Origin: Polaribacter sp. SA4-12 | GTDB taxonomy: Bacteria; Bacteroidota; Bacteroidia; Flavobacteriales; Flavobacteriaceae | Assembly: GCF_002163675.1 (NCBI RefSeq) | Contig: NZ_CP019334.1 | Coordinates: 2,461,501 to 2,525,500, forward strand | Reading direction: 5' to 3' | DNA length: 64,000 nucleotides | Shown: piece after piece, positions 17,607 to 27,161 of the stretch | How the letters are laid out: every line of letters starts with the position of its first letter | How positions within the stretch are numbered: the stretch's first letter is position 1 | Program-made: the position numbers and the translations under genes | The notes under the pieces: model-generated | Told to the model about the DNA's origin: nothing | Databases searched by the model: none | The model's input: the letters and a program-made list of their open reading frames with translations, nothing else

Positions 17607-18596
17607 ATGAAAATAGCTGTAGTTGGAGCAACTGGAATGGTTGGAACTGTAATGTTAAAAGTTTTAGAAGAACGTAATTTACCTATAACAGAATTAATAC
17701 CTGTAGCATCTGCAAGATCTGCTGGTAAAAAATTAACCTATAAAGGGAAGGATTTTACAGTAGTTACTTTAGAAGATGCATTAAAAATGAAACCAGATGT
17801 GGCTTTATTTTCTGCTGGTGGAGATACCTCTTTAGAATGGGCTCCAAAATTTGCAGAAGTAGGTACCACTGTTATTGATAACTCTTCTGCTTGGAGAATG
17901 GATCCTACTAAGAAATTAGTCGTTCCAGAAATTAATGGTGATGTTTTAACAAAAGAGGATAAAATTATTGCAAATCCTAACTGTTCTACAATTCAATTAG
18001 TAGCTGCTTTATCTCCTTTACATTTAAAGTATAAAATGAAACGTGTCGTAATTTCTACCTATCAATCTGTTTCTGGTTCTGGTGTAAAAGCGGTTCAGCA
18101 ATTAGATAATGAAGAAGCTGGTATTGATGGTGAAATGGCATATCCTCATAAAATTGGTAGAAATGCAATACCCCACTGTGATGTTTTCTTAGAAAACGGA
18201 TACACAAAAGAGGAAATGAAATTGGTTAAAGAACCAAAGAAGATTCTACGTGATGATTCTTTTTCTGTAACAGCAACTGCTGTTAGAATACCTACTGCTG
18301 GTGGACATTCTGAAGCTGTAAATGTTCAGTTTGAAAATGATTTTGATTTAGCTGAAGTTCGTCAGATATTAACAGATACTCCAGGTATTATTGTTCAAGA
18401 TGATTTAGATAACAACGTCTATCCGATGGCAATAAATGCGCATAATAAAGATGAAGTTTTTGTTGGACGAATTAGAAGGGATGAATCTCAAGAAAATACC
18501 TTAAATTTGTGGATCGTTGCAGACAACTTACGTAAAGGTGCTGCTACAAACACAGTTCAAATTGCCGAATATTTAATAGCAAATAATTTGGTGTAA
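17607..18596 (+). CDS. asd: Aspartate-semialdehyde dehydrogenase
   Basis: A 329-residue enzyme reducing aspartyl-4-phosphate to aspartate semialdehyde for lysine/DAP, threonine and methionine synthesis. Visible are the NADP-binding VGATGMVGTVML, the catalytic Cys in IIANPNCSTIQ, and RIPTAGGHSEAVN. A GTG directly precedes the ATG (17604); I start at the ATG, giving MKIAVVGATG as in homologues. A CATCTTTG at 17567-17574, one base from TAnnTTTG, may be the promoter. Confidence 0.96.
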   Translation: MKIAVVGATGMVGTVMLKVLEERNLPITELIPVASARSAGKKLTYKGKDFTVVTLEDALKMKPDVALFSAGGDTSLEWAPKFAEVGTTVIDNSSAWRMDPTKKLVVPEINGDVLTKEDKIIANPNCSTIQLVAALSPLHLKYKMKRVVISTYQSVSGSGVKAVQQLDNEEAGIDGEMAYPHKIGRNAIPHCDVFLENGYTKEEMKLVKEPKKILRDDSFSVTATAVRIPTAGGHSEAVNVQFENDFDLAEVRQILTDTPGIIVQDDLDNNVYPMAINAHNKDEVFVGRIRRDESQENTLNLWIVADNLRKGAATNTVQIAEYLIANNLV

Positions 18597-18610
18597 AACA
18601 TACATTTTTA

Positions 18611-19657
18611 ATGGCAACATTTCACAAAATAAATATACAAGATGTGATAAGAGAAACCGCCGATGCGGTTTCTCTTGTTTTTAAAATACCTGGAAATTTA
18701 AAATCTAAATTTGCATTTCATTCTGGGCAATACTTAACACTTAAAAAAACAATTAACGGTAAAGAAGTTAGAAGAGCATATTCTATCTGTTCTTCTCCAA
18801 CCGACAGTTATTTAAAAGTAGCAATTAAAGCTGTTGAAAATGGTATTTTTTCTACATATGCTACATCAGAATTAAGATCAGGAAATTTTATAGAAATTTC
18901 TGAACCAGAAGGAAAATTTATATTAGAACCAAAACCTAATAAAAATTATATCGCTTTTGCTGCTGGATCTGGAATTACGCCAATTCTGTCTATGATTAAA
19001 GATGTTTTAGAAAATGAATCTTCGTCTACTTTTACATTAATCTACGGAAACAAAACAGTTGCTGATACTATTTTTAAAAACGAATTAGATGCTTTAAAAG
19101 AAGCAAATTCAGATCGTTTTAACCTCCATTACATTTGTAGTAGAGAACAATTAGAAGATTCTTTATTTGGTAGAATTGATAAAGCACACACTAATTTCTA
19201 CATCAATAACAAATACAAAGACACCACTTTTGATGCTGCTTATTTATGCGGACCAGAAGAAATGATTAAAGAAGTTTCTACCACTCTTTCTGAACATGGT
19301 ATTGCTGATGAAAATATTCATTTCGAATTATTTACAGTTTCTGTTGATGAAGAGGCAGTTTCTGAAATAAAAGAAGGAAATACAGAAATAACTGTTTTGT
19401 TAGATGATGAGGAAACTACATTTATAATGAAACAAACTGACGATATTTTATCAGCAAGTTTACGTAATAATTTAGATGCTCCTTATTCTTGTCAAGGTGG
19501 CGTTTGTAGCTCTTGCTTATGTAAAGTTACAGAAGGAAAAGCTGTGATGGTTAAAAACTCAATTTTATCAGATAGTGAAGTTGAAGAAGGTTTAGTTTTA
19601 GCTTGTCAAGCATATCCAACTACTTCAAAAATTAGTATTGATTTTGATGATGTTTAG
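18611..19657 (+). CDS. PaaE-like NAD(P)H:2Fe-2S oxidoreductase
   Basis: A 348-residue protein with an FNR-type FAD domain (RRAYSICSSP), an NAD(P)-binding domain (AAGSGITPILSM, YLCGPEEMI) and a C-terminal plant-type 2Fe-2S ferredoxin domain with ligands in APYSCQGGVCSSCLCKV and a distal LACQAYP. Known relatives (PaaE, Hcr) feed electrons to oxygenases or reductases. No paa oxygenase genes are nearby, so the partner is unknown. It begins 14 bases after asd and is probably co-transcribed with it. Confidence 0.85.
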   Translation: MATFHKINIQDVIRETADAVSLVFKIPGNLKSKFAFHSGQYLTLKKTINGKEVRRAYSICSSPTDSYLKVAIKAVENGIFSTYATSELRSGNFIEISEPEGKFILEPKPNKNYIAFAAGSGITPILSMIKDVLENESSSTFTLIYGNKTVADTIFKNELDALKEANSDRFNLHYICSREQLEDSLFGRIDKAHTNFYINNKYKDTTFDAAYLCGPEEMIKEVSTTLSEHGIADENIHFELFTVSVDEEAVSEIKEGNTEITVLLDDEETTFIMKQTDDILSASLRNNLDAPYSCQGGVCSSCLCKVTEGKAVMVKNSILSDSEVEEGLVLACQAYPTTSKISIDFDDV

Positions 19658-19665
19658 TAATATGT

Positions 19666-19712
19666 TTAATTGTTGAAATGGTTAATTGTGTAATTGTTTC
19701 GTTTGATTATTA
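19666..19712. repeat. AATTGT-type short intergenic repeat
   Basis: Three spaced copies of TTAATTGT/TAATTGT lie within about 40 bases between the reductase and lysE. This simple repeat type is common in flavobacterial intergenic regions; no function is evident. Confidence 0.4.
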
Positions 19713-19759
19713 AATTTTTGAATCTTTTAATTATTTAGTTCTTTAATCTTTTTTTCGCA

Positions 19760-20425
19760 ATGGATATTTACGACTTTAAAAATGCATTCTTAATTGGTTT
19801 TTTCATGGCTTTCATGATCGGACCCGTATTTTTTAAACTTATTCAAACCAGTATTTTAAAAGGAGCTAGAGCTGCAATTTCTTTTGATATTGGTGTTATT
19901 TTAGGTGATATTACTTTTATTTTGATCGCTTACTTTGGAAGTAGATCTATGTTAGAAAAGATTAAAGATGACCCTAGACTTTTTTTTATCGGTGGTTTAG
20001 TGCTTATTATTTACGGACTCATTACCTACTTCGATAGACAAAGTAAAAAAGAGGCTTTAGAGAATGCAAAAACGATTGAAGTTCCTATTAAAAGTAATTA
20101 TATAAAACTGTTTTTTAAAGGGTACTTTTTAAACTTTATAAACGTTGGTGTTTTAGCTGGTTGGCTAGGAATTGTAGTTGTAGTAGGGCCAACTTTATAT
20201 ATGAATCCTACAAGTATTTTTTGGTACTTTGCAACTGTAATTTTAGGGTATGCACTTACAGATTTAGGTAAAATACTCTTAGCAAAACAACTAAAAAATA
20301 GAATGACTCCTTTAGTAATTTATCGAGTTAAAAAAATTATGGGAATTCTTTTAATTCTTTTTGGTGTAATTTTAATGCTAAAAGGATTTATCCCTAATGA
20401 AAAAATTGATAGTTTAATTCATTAA
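19760..20425 (+). CDS. LysE family amino-acid exporter
   Basis: A 221-residue membrane protein with six hydrophobic segments. The first helix carries AFLIGFFMAFMIGPVFFKLI, the LysE-type GPVFF signature. The family exports basic or other amino acids and related metabolites; the substrate here cannot be assigned. It lies about 100 bases after the PaaE-like gene. Confidence 0.85.
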   Translation: MDIYDFKNAFLIGFFMAFMIGPVFFKLIQTSILKGARAAISFDIGVILGDITFILIAYFGSRSMLEKIKDDPRLFFIGGLVLIIYGLITYFDRQSKKEALENAKTIEVPIKSNYIKLFFKGYFLNFINVGVLAGWLGIVVVVGPTLYMNPTSIFWYFATVILGYALTDLGKILLAKQLKNRMTPLVIYRVKKIMGILLILFGVILMLKGFIPNEKIDSLIH

Positions 20426-20596
20426 AAAAACCTTATTTATTATAAATAAATACACCTTTAAATCTTATTATTTAAAAAATAAATTACCCTTACCTCCCTT
20501 ATTTTATAGCATATTATTTTTATTCATTATTCTAGACTGTAAAAAAACCCTATTCTTAATAAATGTAATAATCTAAAAATCAATAAAATACATTTA

Positions 20597-20635
20597 AGGG
20601 GGTGGGAAAAACCACCCCCTGTATTTTTATAATAT
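20597..20635 (+). terminator. GC-rich hairpin, probable terminator after lysE
   Basis: A perfect 9-bp stem AGGGGGTGG (20597-20605) with CCACCCCCT (20612-20620), loop GAAAAA, followed by GTATTTTTAT. It lies 170 bases after the lysE stop and 85 bases before the next gene, in otherwise AT-only sequence. It may terminate lysE or sit in the leader of the surface-protein gene. Confidence 0.55.
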
Positions 20636-20705
20636 TGACCTTTATTCTACATATTAGTTGTAACATTGTAAGTCAACTAATAATCTCCCCCTGCTAACTT
20701 TAATT

Positions 20706-23700
20706 ATGAAAAATAATTTTACTCAAAACAGCAGTACCAATTACAAATCATTTAAACCTTGTTTTAAACAACCACTTAATATGCTTAAGTATAAACTTCT
20801 ATTTTTTATTTGTGTTCTTTTCTTTATTACACCAACTATTAATGCACAAGACACTACTGCGCCAGTATTTGAAAACGGTACACCAAATGTTTCTAATATA
20901 ACAACAACTTCGTTTACCTTGAACATAGACTTAGACGAAGCAGGAACCGTTTATTATATCTTAGAAGATACTGGTACTGCTCCTGCAGAAGGTTATCCAC
21001 CCCGACGACCTGGCCGATTTACAGCAGGTAACGTAAGAGATGGAGTAAGTCATTCGGACTATTATGGAACCGCAGTTGTTAGTGGTGGCAATTTTGTAAA
21101 TAGTATTAATGTCACTGGCCTGACCGCGAACCATTTTTATTATGTTTGGGTTGTAGCCGAAGATGATGAAACCACTAAGAATCTATCAACAACTCCCCTA
21201 AGAATAGTAGCTACTACACTTGATTCACTAAATATAATTTATCAAAATCCTAATGATGAAGCAACGGACGTTGCAGTTGATCTTGGAAGAGATACAAGTA
21301 ACAGTTTTTATATTGCATTTTCTGAGAATATTAATTTTGGTACGGGGAATATTCAAATAATTGATTTAACAGATGGATCAAGCACCTATACAATTGATGT
21401 TGCTAATCCTGGTACACAGGCAGAAATCGATATTCGTAGCCCTGAAGAAGTGATTTTTCACTTGACTGGAAATTTTGATGAAAACACAGACTATGCCGTT
21501 CAAATTGCTCCAACAGCAATAGTATCAACAAGTGGTGAAGCATTTGCAGGAATAACTAACAATACAACCTTTAATTTTAAAACTATAGGAGATACTACGA
21601 ATCCTAACTTTAATAGCGCAGGTTCAACTCCAAATGATAATGAACCAGGTGTGTCTACATCCGCTGATATTGTTCTTGACTTTGATGAGGATATTGTAAA
21701 GGGAACAGGTTTAATCACGTTGCATAATGTTAGGGAACGTACAATTTATGAAACGATTGATATTGCAACGGCAACGGCAACTACTAGTCCTTTAAACGGT
21801 GCTTTAGGTATTGTAAACGATAAATTATATATCAATCCAACTTCTTCAATGTTTGAGAGCTCTGTATATGCTATTCAGATTGCAGCGACAGCAATTGATG
21901 ATACTGCAGGCAATAGTTTTGCAGGAATTACCGACAATTCAACATTCAATTTTACAACTGCAGATGAAACAAATCCTACATTAACAAGTTCTTTGCCAAC
22001 AGACGGAGCTACAGGCATTGCAACGAGTAGTAATATTGTGTTGACTTTTGATGAGAACATCGCTTTTGGAACAGGAACCATTCAAGTAATTGATGTCTCA
22101 CACCACATTAGTACATTTACTATTGATGCAGCTTCACCAGGAGCACAAGCTTCAATTAGTGGAGCTGTGTTAACTATTAATCCCAGTAGCTTAATGAGTG
22201 GTGGTCCTTCTTATTATGCTATCCAAATTGCGGCGACAGCGATTGATGATCTGAGTGGAAATTCTTATGGAGGAATTACTAACAATACAACATTAACTTT
22301 TACGACCGAAGACACAATGGCTCCATTGTTTGACGCTACACCTACTGCATCTTCTATTACAGCTACAACTTTAACACTAAATGCAGACATTAATGATACA
22401 AGCGGAGTTATTTTTTATGTAATAGTGCCTGATGGTTCAGCAGCACCAACTGTTAACGATGTTCAGTCTGGAACAGGTAACGGAGGTTCGGGGCAAATAA
22501 CGAGTGGAAATTCAAATGGTCCTTTTGGAGATATGGAAACTCATGTTTTTAACGTGACAGGATTAACTTCTGAAACAGCTTATGATATTTATTTAGTAGC
22601 AGTTGATAATCTTGGTAATACTCAAAATAGCTTAGCAAAAGTAGACGTAACAACATTAGATGTAACAAACCCTACCTTAACAAGTTCTTCGCCAACAAAT
22701 GGTGCTACAACAATAGCAACCAATAGTAATATTGTGTTGACTTTTAATGAAAACATTGCCTTTGGTACAGGTTTTATTCAGTTAAAAAAATCTAGTAATG
22801 ATTCCGCAGTTTTTTCAATTGATGCTGCAAATCCTACTGCTACTTCTAATATAGCTTCAATTAGTAATAATATTTTAACAATTAATCCTAATACATCTGC
22901 TTTAGATAATGAAACAAGCTATTATTTATCAATACCTGCAACATCCATTGACGATACAAGTGGAAATTCTTATGACGGAATTAGTGTAAAGACTACCTTA
23001 AATTTTACTACAGTAGATATTGCTAATCCAACATTAACTTCTACATCTCCCGCAGATGATGCTAATGATGTTTTGGTGAGTGCCAATATTGTATTAACAT
23101 TTAACGAGAATATTAGTAAAGGAACAGGGAATATTGTCATCAAAAAAACTTCAGATGATAGTACTATGGCTACCATAGATGTAACAACAGGTTTAGTAAC
23201 CACAAATACAACATCTGCAACTATAAATCCTTCTTCTAATTTTGATTTAAATACTGAATATTACATTCAAATAGACAATACTGCTTTTAAAGATGCTGCC
23301 GATAATAATTATGCAGGTATTACAAGTACAACAGACTTAAGTTTTACAACAGAAGCAAACCAAACAAATACTTATTTTTCTGCAGGTGGTAACTGGAATG
23401 TTGGAGGTAATTGGTCTTTAAATAGAATTCCTATAAGTACAGATAATGTTGTTATTCCTAATAGTCCTGAGCTAAATATTAGTTCTGTCACTATTAACAA
23501 TTTAAATATAACAGGAACTCTAAATATTCAAACGGGTAACTCATTAACTGTAAATGGAAACCTTACCCAAAATGGAACATTAAATATAAATTCTGATGCC
23601 ACAACAAATGGTTCTTTAATTGTAAAAGGTACTTCTGCAGGAAATGTAACTTATAAAAGACACCTTACAACTTCTGGAGTTAATGCAGAAGGTTGGCATT

Positions 23701-24989
23701 TAATTGGTGCTCCTGTTAATGGACAATCTATTAATAGCTTTTCTAGTTCTTTTATAACTAGTGGTACTAAAAAAGCGATTACGCCTTATGTTAATAATGT
23801 TGTATCAGCTTCTCGTTGGAATTATTACACAACCGATATGGCAAACCCTATTGCAAGTGCTGGTAATTTTGTGACTGCAAAAGGATATTCTGCTAAAATA
23901 GGAACAGCAGGTACGTTAGATTTTACAGGGACTTTAAACGTAAATAATGCTGGAGAAACAATTGCTATTACAGATGGTGGAGATAATCCTGCAGGAAATA
24001 GATGGAATTTAATAAGTAGTCCATATACAGCTTCTTTAAAAGGAGGAAGTAGTACAGATGATACTAATTCTTTTTTAAGAGTAAATATTGATGCAAGTAC
24101 TTTAGACCCATCAAGAGCAGGTTTAACTGTATGGAATGGTACTGCCTATGAAGAAAAATCGGTAGATGACGATTTCTTTATTGCACCGGGTCAAGCTTTC
24201 TTTGTACATGCTCCAGATGGAGGTAGTACTTCTGCAAGTTTTACAGAAGCAATGCAAACACATCAAACAGGAAATATCTTTTTGAAAAGTGGCTCTAGTT
24301 ATCCTGAAGCAATACTACAAATTACTGATGGTACTAAAAACTCTTCAACAAAGATTAGATATATACAGAATAGAACAACTGGTTTAGATGTTGGTTCTGA
24401 TGTAGGTACTTTTACGGGTGTTAGTAATAACCTTAAGGTATATACTCATTTGGTAAGTAATAATGAAGGCGTAGATCTTGCAATACAAGCTTTACCAAAT
24501 ACTAATTATGAGAATATGGTAGTTCCTGTTGGTGTAAATGCAGAAGCTGGTAAAGAAATTACATTCTCAATGGTTGCTTCTAATTTTTCTTCAGACCTAA
24601 AAATATATTTAGAAGATAGATTAACAAATACATTTACTCGTTTAGATGAAAATAGCAATAATTATAAAGTCACTTTAGAGGAAACCTTGAACGGAATTGG
24701 TCGTTTTTATATGCATACTACTAATAGTACATTAAGTATTAACAACGATTTACTATTAGAAAACATAAGTGTATATAAACTAGACAATACTTCTTTAAGA
24801 ATAACCGGAATAACATCTAAAAATGCTTCTTTCAAATTATTTAATATTATTGGAAAACAAATTATGGATACTTCTTTTTCTTCAAATGGTGTTAAAGACA
24901 TTTCTTTACCCAAATTAGCAACTGGTGTTTACATTGTTCAACTACAGACCGATAAAGGGAAGTTGAATAAGAAAATAATTTTAGAATAA
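20706..24989 (+). CDS. Large secreted Ig-repeat protein with T9SS type A sorting domain
   Basis: A 1427-residue surface or secreted protein. A hydrophobic signal ending TINAQ lies at residues 26-48, so the internal ATG at 20781 (MLKYKLLFFICVLFF) is an equally good start. Five SbsA/Big_5 Ig-like repeats are seen, each with a line like SNIVLTFDENIAFGTGTIQV. Two fibronectin-like segments (SFTLNIDLDEAGTVYYI, TLTLNADINDTSGVIFYV) lie before repeats 1 and 4. A 500-residue region follows, and the last 75 residues are a T9SS type A domain (FKLFNIIGKQI, LPKLATGVYIVQL, KKIILE). The C-terminal domain directs outer-membrane export and cleavage. Role (adhesin or matrix) is inferred. Confidence 0.88.
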   Translation: MKNNFTQNSSTNYKSFKPCFKQPLNMLKYKLLFFICVLFFITPTINAQDTTAPVFENGTPNVSNITTTSFTLNIDLDEAGTVYYILEDTGTAPAEGYPPRRPGRFTAGNVRDGVSHSDYYGTAVVSGGNFVNSINVTGLTANHFYYVWVVAEDDETTKNLSTTPLRIVATTLDSLNIIYQNPNDEATDVAVDLGRDTSNSFYIAFSENINFGTGNIQIIDLTDGSSTYTIDVANPGTQAEIDIRSPEEVIFHLTGNFDENTDYAVQIAPTAIVSTSGEAFAGITNNTTFNFKTIGDTTNPNFNSAGSTPNDNEPGVSTSADIVLDFDEDIVKGTGLITLHNVRERTIYETIDIATATATTSPLNGALGIVNDKLYINPTSSMFESSVYAIQIAATAIDDTAGNSFAGITDNSTFNFTTADETNPTLTSSLPTDGATGIATSSNIVLTFDENIAFGTGTIQVIDVSHHISTFTIDAASPGAQASISGAVLTINPSSLMSGGPSYYAIQIAATAIDDLSGNSYGGITNNTTLTFTTEDTMAPLFDATPTASSITATTLTLNADINDTSGVIFYVIVPDGSAAPTVNDVQSGTGNGGSGQITSGNSNGPFGDMETHVFNVTGLTSETAYDIYLVAVDNLGNTQNSLAKVDVTTLDVTNPTLTSSSPTNGATTIATNSNIVLTFNENIAFGTGFIQLKKSSNDSAVFSIDAANPTATSNIASISNNILTINPNTSALDNETSYYLSIPATSIDDTSGNSYDGISVKTTLNFTTVDIANPTLTSTSPADDANDVLVSANIVLTFNENISKGTGNIVIKKTSDDSTMATIDVTTGLVTTNTTSATINPSSNFDLNTEYYIQIDNTAFKDAADNNYAGITSTTDLSFTTEANQTNTYFSAGGNWNVGGNWSLNRIPISTDNVVIPNSPELNISSVTINNLNITGTLNIQTGNSLTVNGNLTQNGTLNINSDATTNGSLIVKGTSAGNVTYKRHLTTSGVNAEGWHLIGAPVNGQSINSFSSSFITSGTKKAITPYVNNVVSASRWNYYTTDMANPIASAGNFVTAKGYSAKIGTAGTLDFTGTLNVNNAGETIAITDGGDNPAGNRWNLISSPYTASLKGGSSTDDTNSFLRVNIDASTLDPSRAGLTVWNGTAYEEKSVDDDFFIAPGQAFFVHAPDGGSTSASFTEAMQTHQTGNIFLKSGSSYPEAILQITDGTKNSSTKIRYIQNRTTGLDVGSDVGTFTGVSNNLKVYTHLVSNNEGVDLAIQALPNTNYENMVVPVGVNAEAGKEITFSMVASNFSSDLKIYLEDRLTNTFTRLDENSNNYKVTLEETLNGIGRFYMHTTNSTLSINNDLLLENISVYKLDNTSLRITGITSKNASFKLFNIIGKQIMDTSFSSNGVKDISLPKLATGVYIVQLQTDKGKLNKKIILE

Positions 24990-25016
24990 TAACGATAATT
25001 TTTAAGACAAGACATC

Positions 25017-25196
25017 ATGAAGAACACAAACAAAACTCAAGATATTGCTCAAGAAATTACTCGTAAACAAGCAATTAAAAAAATAGGAAATTATGGTAAA
25101 TATGCTGCATTAACAGCATTAGGAACTTACTTAATATTAAACCCTCAGAAAGCGCAAGCAACAAGTATGGAAGAGCCAGGAACTGGTTTCTTTTAA
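25017..25196 (+). CDS. 59-residue pre-peptide with Tat-like signal
   Basis: A short gene starting 27 bases after the large T9SS gene and ending at a strong terminator. The product begins MKNTNKTQDIAQEITRKQAI, then has a hydrophobic stretch (YAALTALGTYLILNP) and a likely signal-peptidase site AQA at residue 48. This leaves a mature tail of 11 residues (TSMEEPGTGFF). The TRKQAIKKIG segment resembles a twin-arginine motif with the second Arg replaced by Lys. I recall similar short flavobacterial proteins but no function. Co-transcription with the Ig-repeat gene is likely. Confidence 0.65.
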   Translation: MKNTNKTQDIAQEITRKQAIKKIGNYGKYAALTALGTYLILNPQKAQATSMEEPGTGFF

Positions 25197-25218
25197 ACAT
25201 ACTTTAAATAATAATCAT

Positions 25219-25250
25219 AAAAAAAGCGAGGTTTTCACCTCGCTTTTTTT
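25219..25250. terminator. Bidirectional terminator between converging genes
   Basis: A 14-bp stem (25219-25232 with 25237-25250; core GCGAGGT/ACCTCGC) with A and T tracts on its two sides, so it works on both strands. It lies between the 59-residue gene (plus) and the M1 peptidase (minus). Confidence 0.9.
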
Positions 25251-25267
25251 AATATATCTATTTGACT

Positions 25268-27094
25268 TTACTTTACTTCAAAAACATTATTTGTTAAATT
25301 AATGTCTGCCATTAATCCGCTTTTATCAATCGTAACAGACTTTACAGTTTTAGAAACAGTAAAAGAATACGTTGGCATTGCCCAACCCCAATCTTTTAAA
25401 ACTATTGAAGTTGTAGGTTTGCTACCTCTCATCATTCTTAAAGGAATATTAAAACTTTCTGTACTTCCATCAACATAAGCTACTGCAACATCCATAGGCA
25501 TTGGCATTTGCCCAATTCTTTCTAGTGTTATTGTTTTTCCATTAACAGATTTTACACCATAATCAATAGTATGTAAAGTTTGTGTCCATTCATTTAAATA
25601 CCAATCTAAATGAATATTAGAAACTTTTTCCATAGAACGCTTAATATCATTTGGTGTTGGATGTTTAAAACTGAAATCTATAAAGTATTTTTTCAATCCA
25701 TTTTCAACATTTTCTTTTCCTATTATGTATTCTAATTGTGATAAGAAAATATTTCCTTTAGAATAACTTGCTGTTCCATAGGCCTTATTTGTATGATATC
25801 TATCTGCATGCGTAGTTAAAGTTTCTTCATACCCTTTTGCAACAATAGCTCTATACCCTTTGTAAGAACCTGCATGTGGATTTTTTTTATTCTCTTTTAA
25901 AATTTCATTTTCTGCTTGGTTAGAAATATAGCTTGTAAAACCTTCATCCATCCAAGGATGTAAACTTTCATTTGATGCTAATAAAAACTGAAACCAAGTG
26001 TGTGCCATTTCGTGAGCAGTTACGCCAAAAAGACTTCCAAATTTACGTTTACCAGAAATTAAAGTAGCCATTGCATATTCCATTCCTCCATCTCCACCTT
26101 GTATTACAGAATATTGTTTATATGGATATTGACCAACATTCTCACTGAAATAAGTCATTAATTCTGCAACTTTAGGTTGCAATTCTTTCCAGTTTTTTAA
26201 ATAAACTTCTTCAAGATTTTTCTTATATAAAAAATGTAAATCTATTCCGTTTTCCATTTTTAAAACATCGTGTTTGTATTCTGGATCTGCAGCCCACATA
26301 AAATCGTGCACATTTGGTGCTTTAAAATTCCATGTTAATTTATCGCCAGTTGGCAAGTTTATCTCCTTTGAATCATCTTGGTAACCATGACCAATTTCTT
26401 GAGGATTCTGTAAATTACCAGAACCACCAACAGTATAGTTTTTATCAATATGAATCGTTACATCAAAATCTCCCCAAACACCTTGAAATTCTCTTGCAAT
26501 ATAAGGTGGTGTATGCCAACCTTGAAAATCGTATTCTGCTAATTTAGGATACCATTGTGCCATAGACAATGCAACGCCTTCTTTATTATTTCTTCCAGAA
26601 CGACGAATTTGAACAGGTACTTGAGCATCAAAATTCATTTCTAAAGTAACGGTTTCACCAGATTTTATAGGTTGATTTAATACTACTTCTAAAATTGTAC
26701 CTACAGTTTCATGAGAAACTACAACTCCGTTTTGTTTTAAAGAGTTTACTTTGATATAACCAATTTCACTTGGCTTTAATTTACTAATTCGGTCTCTAAC
26801 TCTTTTATCCGGATCTTTAATGTTTAAAGAACGAACATCCATTTGAGAACCAGGTTGAAATGCATTAAAATATAAATGATAAAACACCTTTTTTAAATCG
26901 TCTGGAGAATTATTAGTATACACTAAAGTTTGTTTTCCTTTGTATTGATGTTTTTTTACATCTACATCAATATCCATCGTGTAATCTACATGTTGTTGCC
27001 AATAGGTTTCTTTAGCTACAAAAACTGTATCCTTTGTAACTTTACAAGCTGTTAACACGATTAGTGACAATCCTAAAAAGTAAATTTTTCTCAT
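25268..27094 (-). CDS. M1 family zinc metallopeptidase lipoprotein
   Basis: A 608-residue aminopeptidase-like protein with a lipoprotein signal (GLSLIVLTACK, Cys 17). The M1 core has GGDGGMEYAMATLI (variant of GAMEN) and the zinc site TAHEMAHTWFQF followed about 18 residues later by the third ligand Glu in MDEGFTSY. The N-terminal region is the beta-saddle typical of M1 enzymes. It probably trims peptides at the cell surface or in the periplasm. Substrate is unknown. Confidence 0.92.
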   Translation of the reverse strand: MRKIYFLGLSLIVLTACKVTKDTVFVAKETYWQQHVDYTMDIDVDVKKHQYKGKQTLVYTNNSPDDLKKVFYHLYFNAFQPGSQMDVRSLNIKDPDKRVRDRISKLKPSEIGYIKVNSLKQNGVVVSHETVGTILEVVLNQPIKSGETVTLEMNFDAQVPVQIRRSGRNNKEGVALSMAQWYPKLAEYDFQGWHTPPYIAREFQGVWGDFDVTIHIDKNYTVGGSGNLQNPQEIGHGYQDDSKEINLPTGDKLTWNFKAPNVHDFMWAADPEYKHDVLKMENGIDLHFLYKKNLEEVYLKNWKELQPKVAELMTYFSENVGQYPYKQYSVIQGGDGGMEYAMATLISGKRKFGSLFGVTAHEMAHTWFQFLLASNESLHPWMDEGFTSYISNQAENEILKENKKNPHAGSYKGYRAIVAKGYEETLTTHADRYHTNKAYGTASYSKGNIFLSQLEYIIGKENVENGLKKYFIDFSFKHPTPNDIKRSMEKVSNIHLDWYLNEWTQTLHTIDYGVKSVNGKTITLERIGQMPMPMDVAVAYVDGSTESFNIPLRMMRGSKPTTSIVLKDWGWAMPTYSFTVSKTVKSVTIDKSGLMADINLTNNVFEVK

Positions 27095-27116
27095 ATATAA
27101 GTTGATTTAATTTCAA

Positions 27117-27152
27117 AAAAAAGCAGCATTTTTTAAAATGCCGCTTTTTTTA
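27117..27152 (-). terminator. Terminator after the S8 peptidase gene
   Basis: An imperfect stem (27117-27133 with 27136-27152; GCATTTT/AAAATGC plus flanking AAAAGC/GCTTTT, one A·C mismatch) and T run on the minus strand. It separates the S8 peptidase from the M1 peptidase gene. Confidence 0.75.
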
Positions 27153-27161
27153 TTTAAATAA

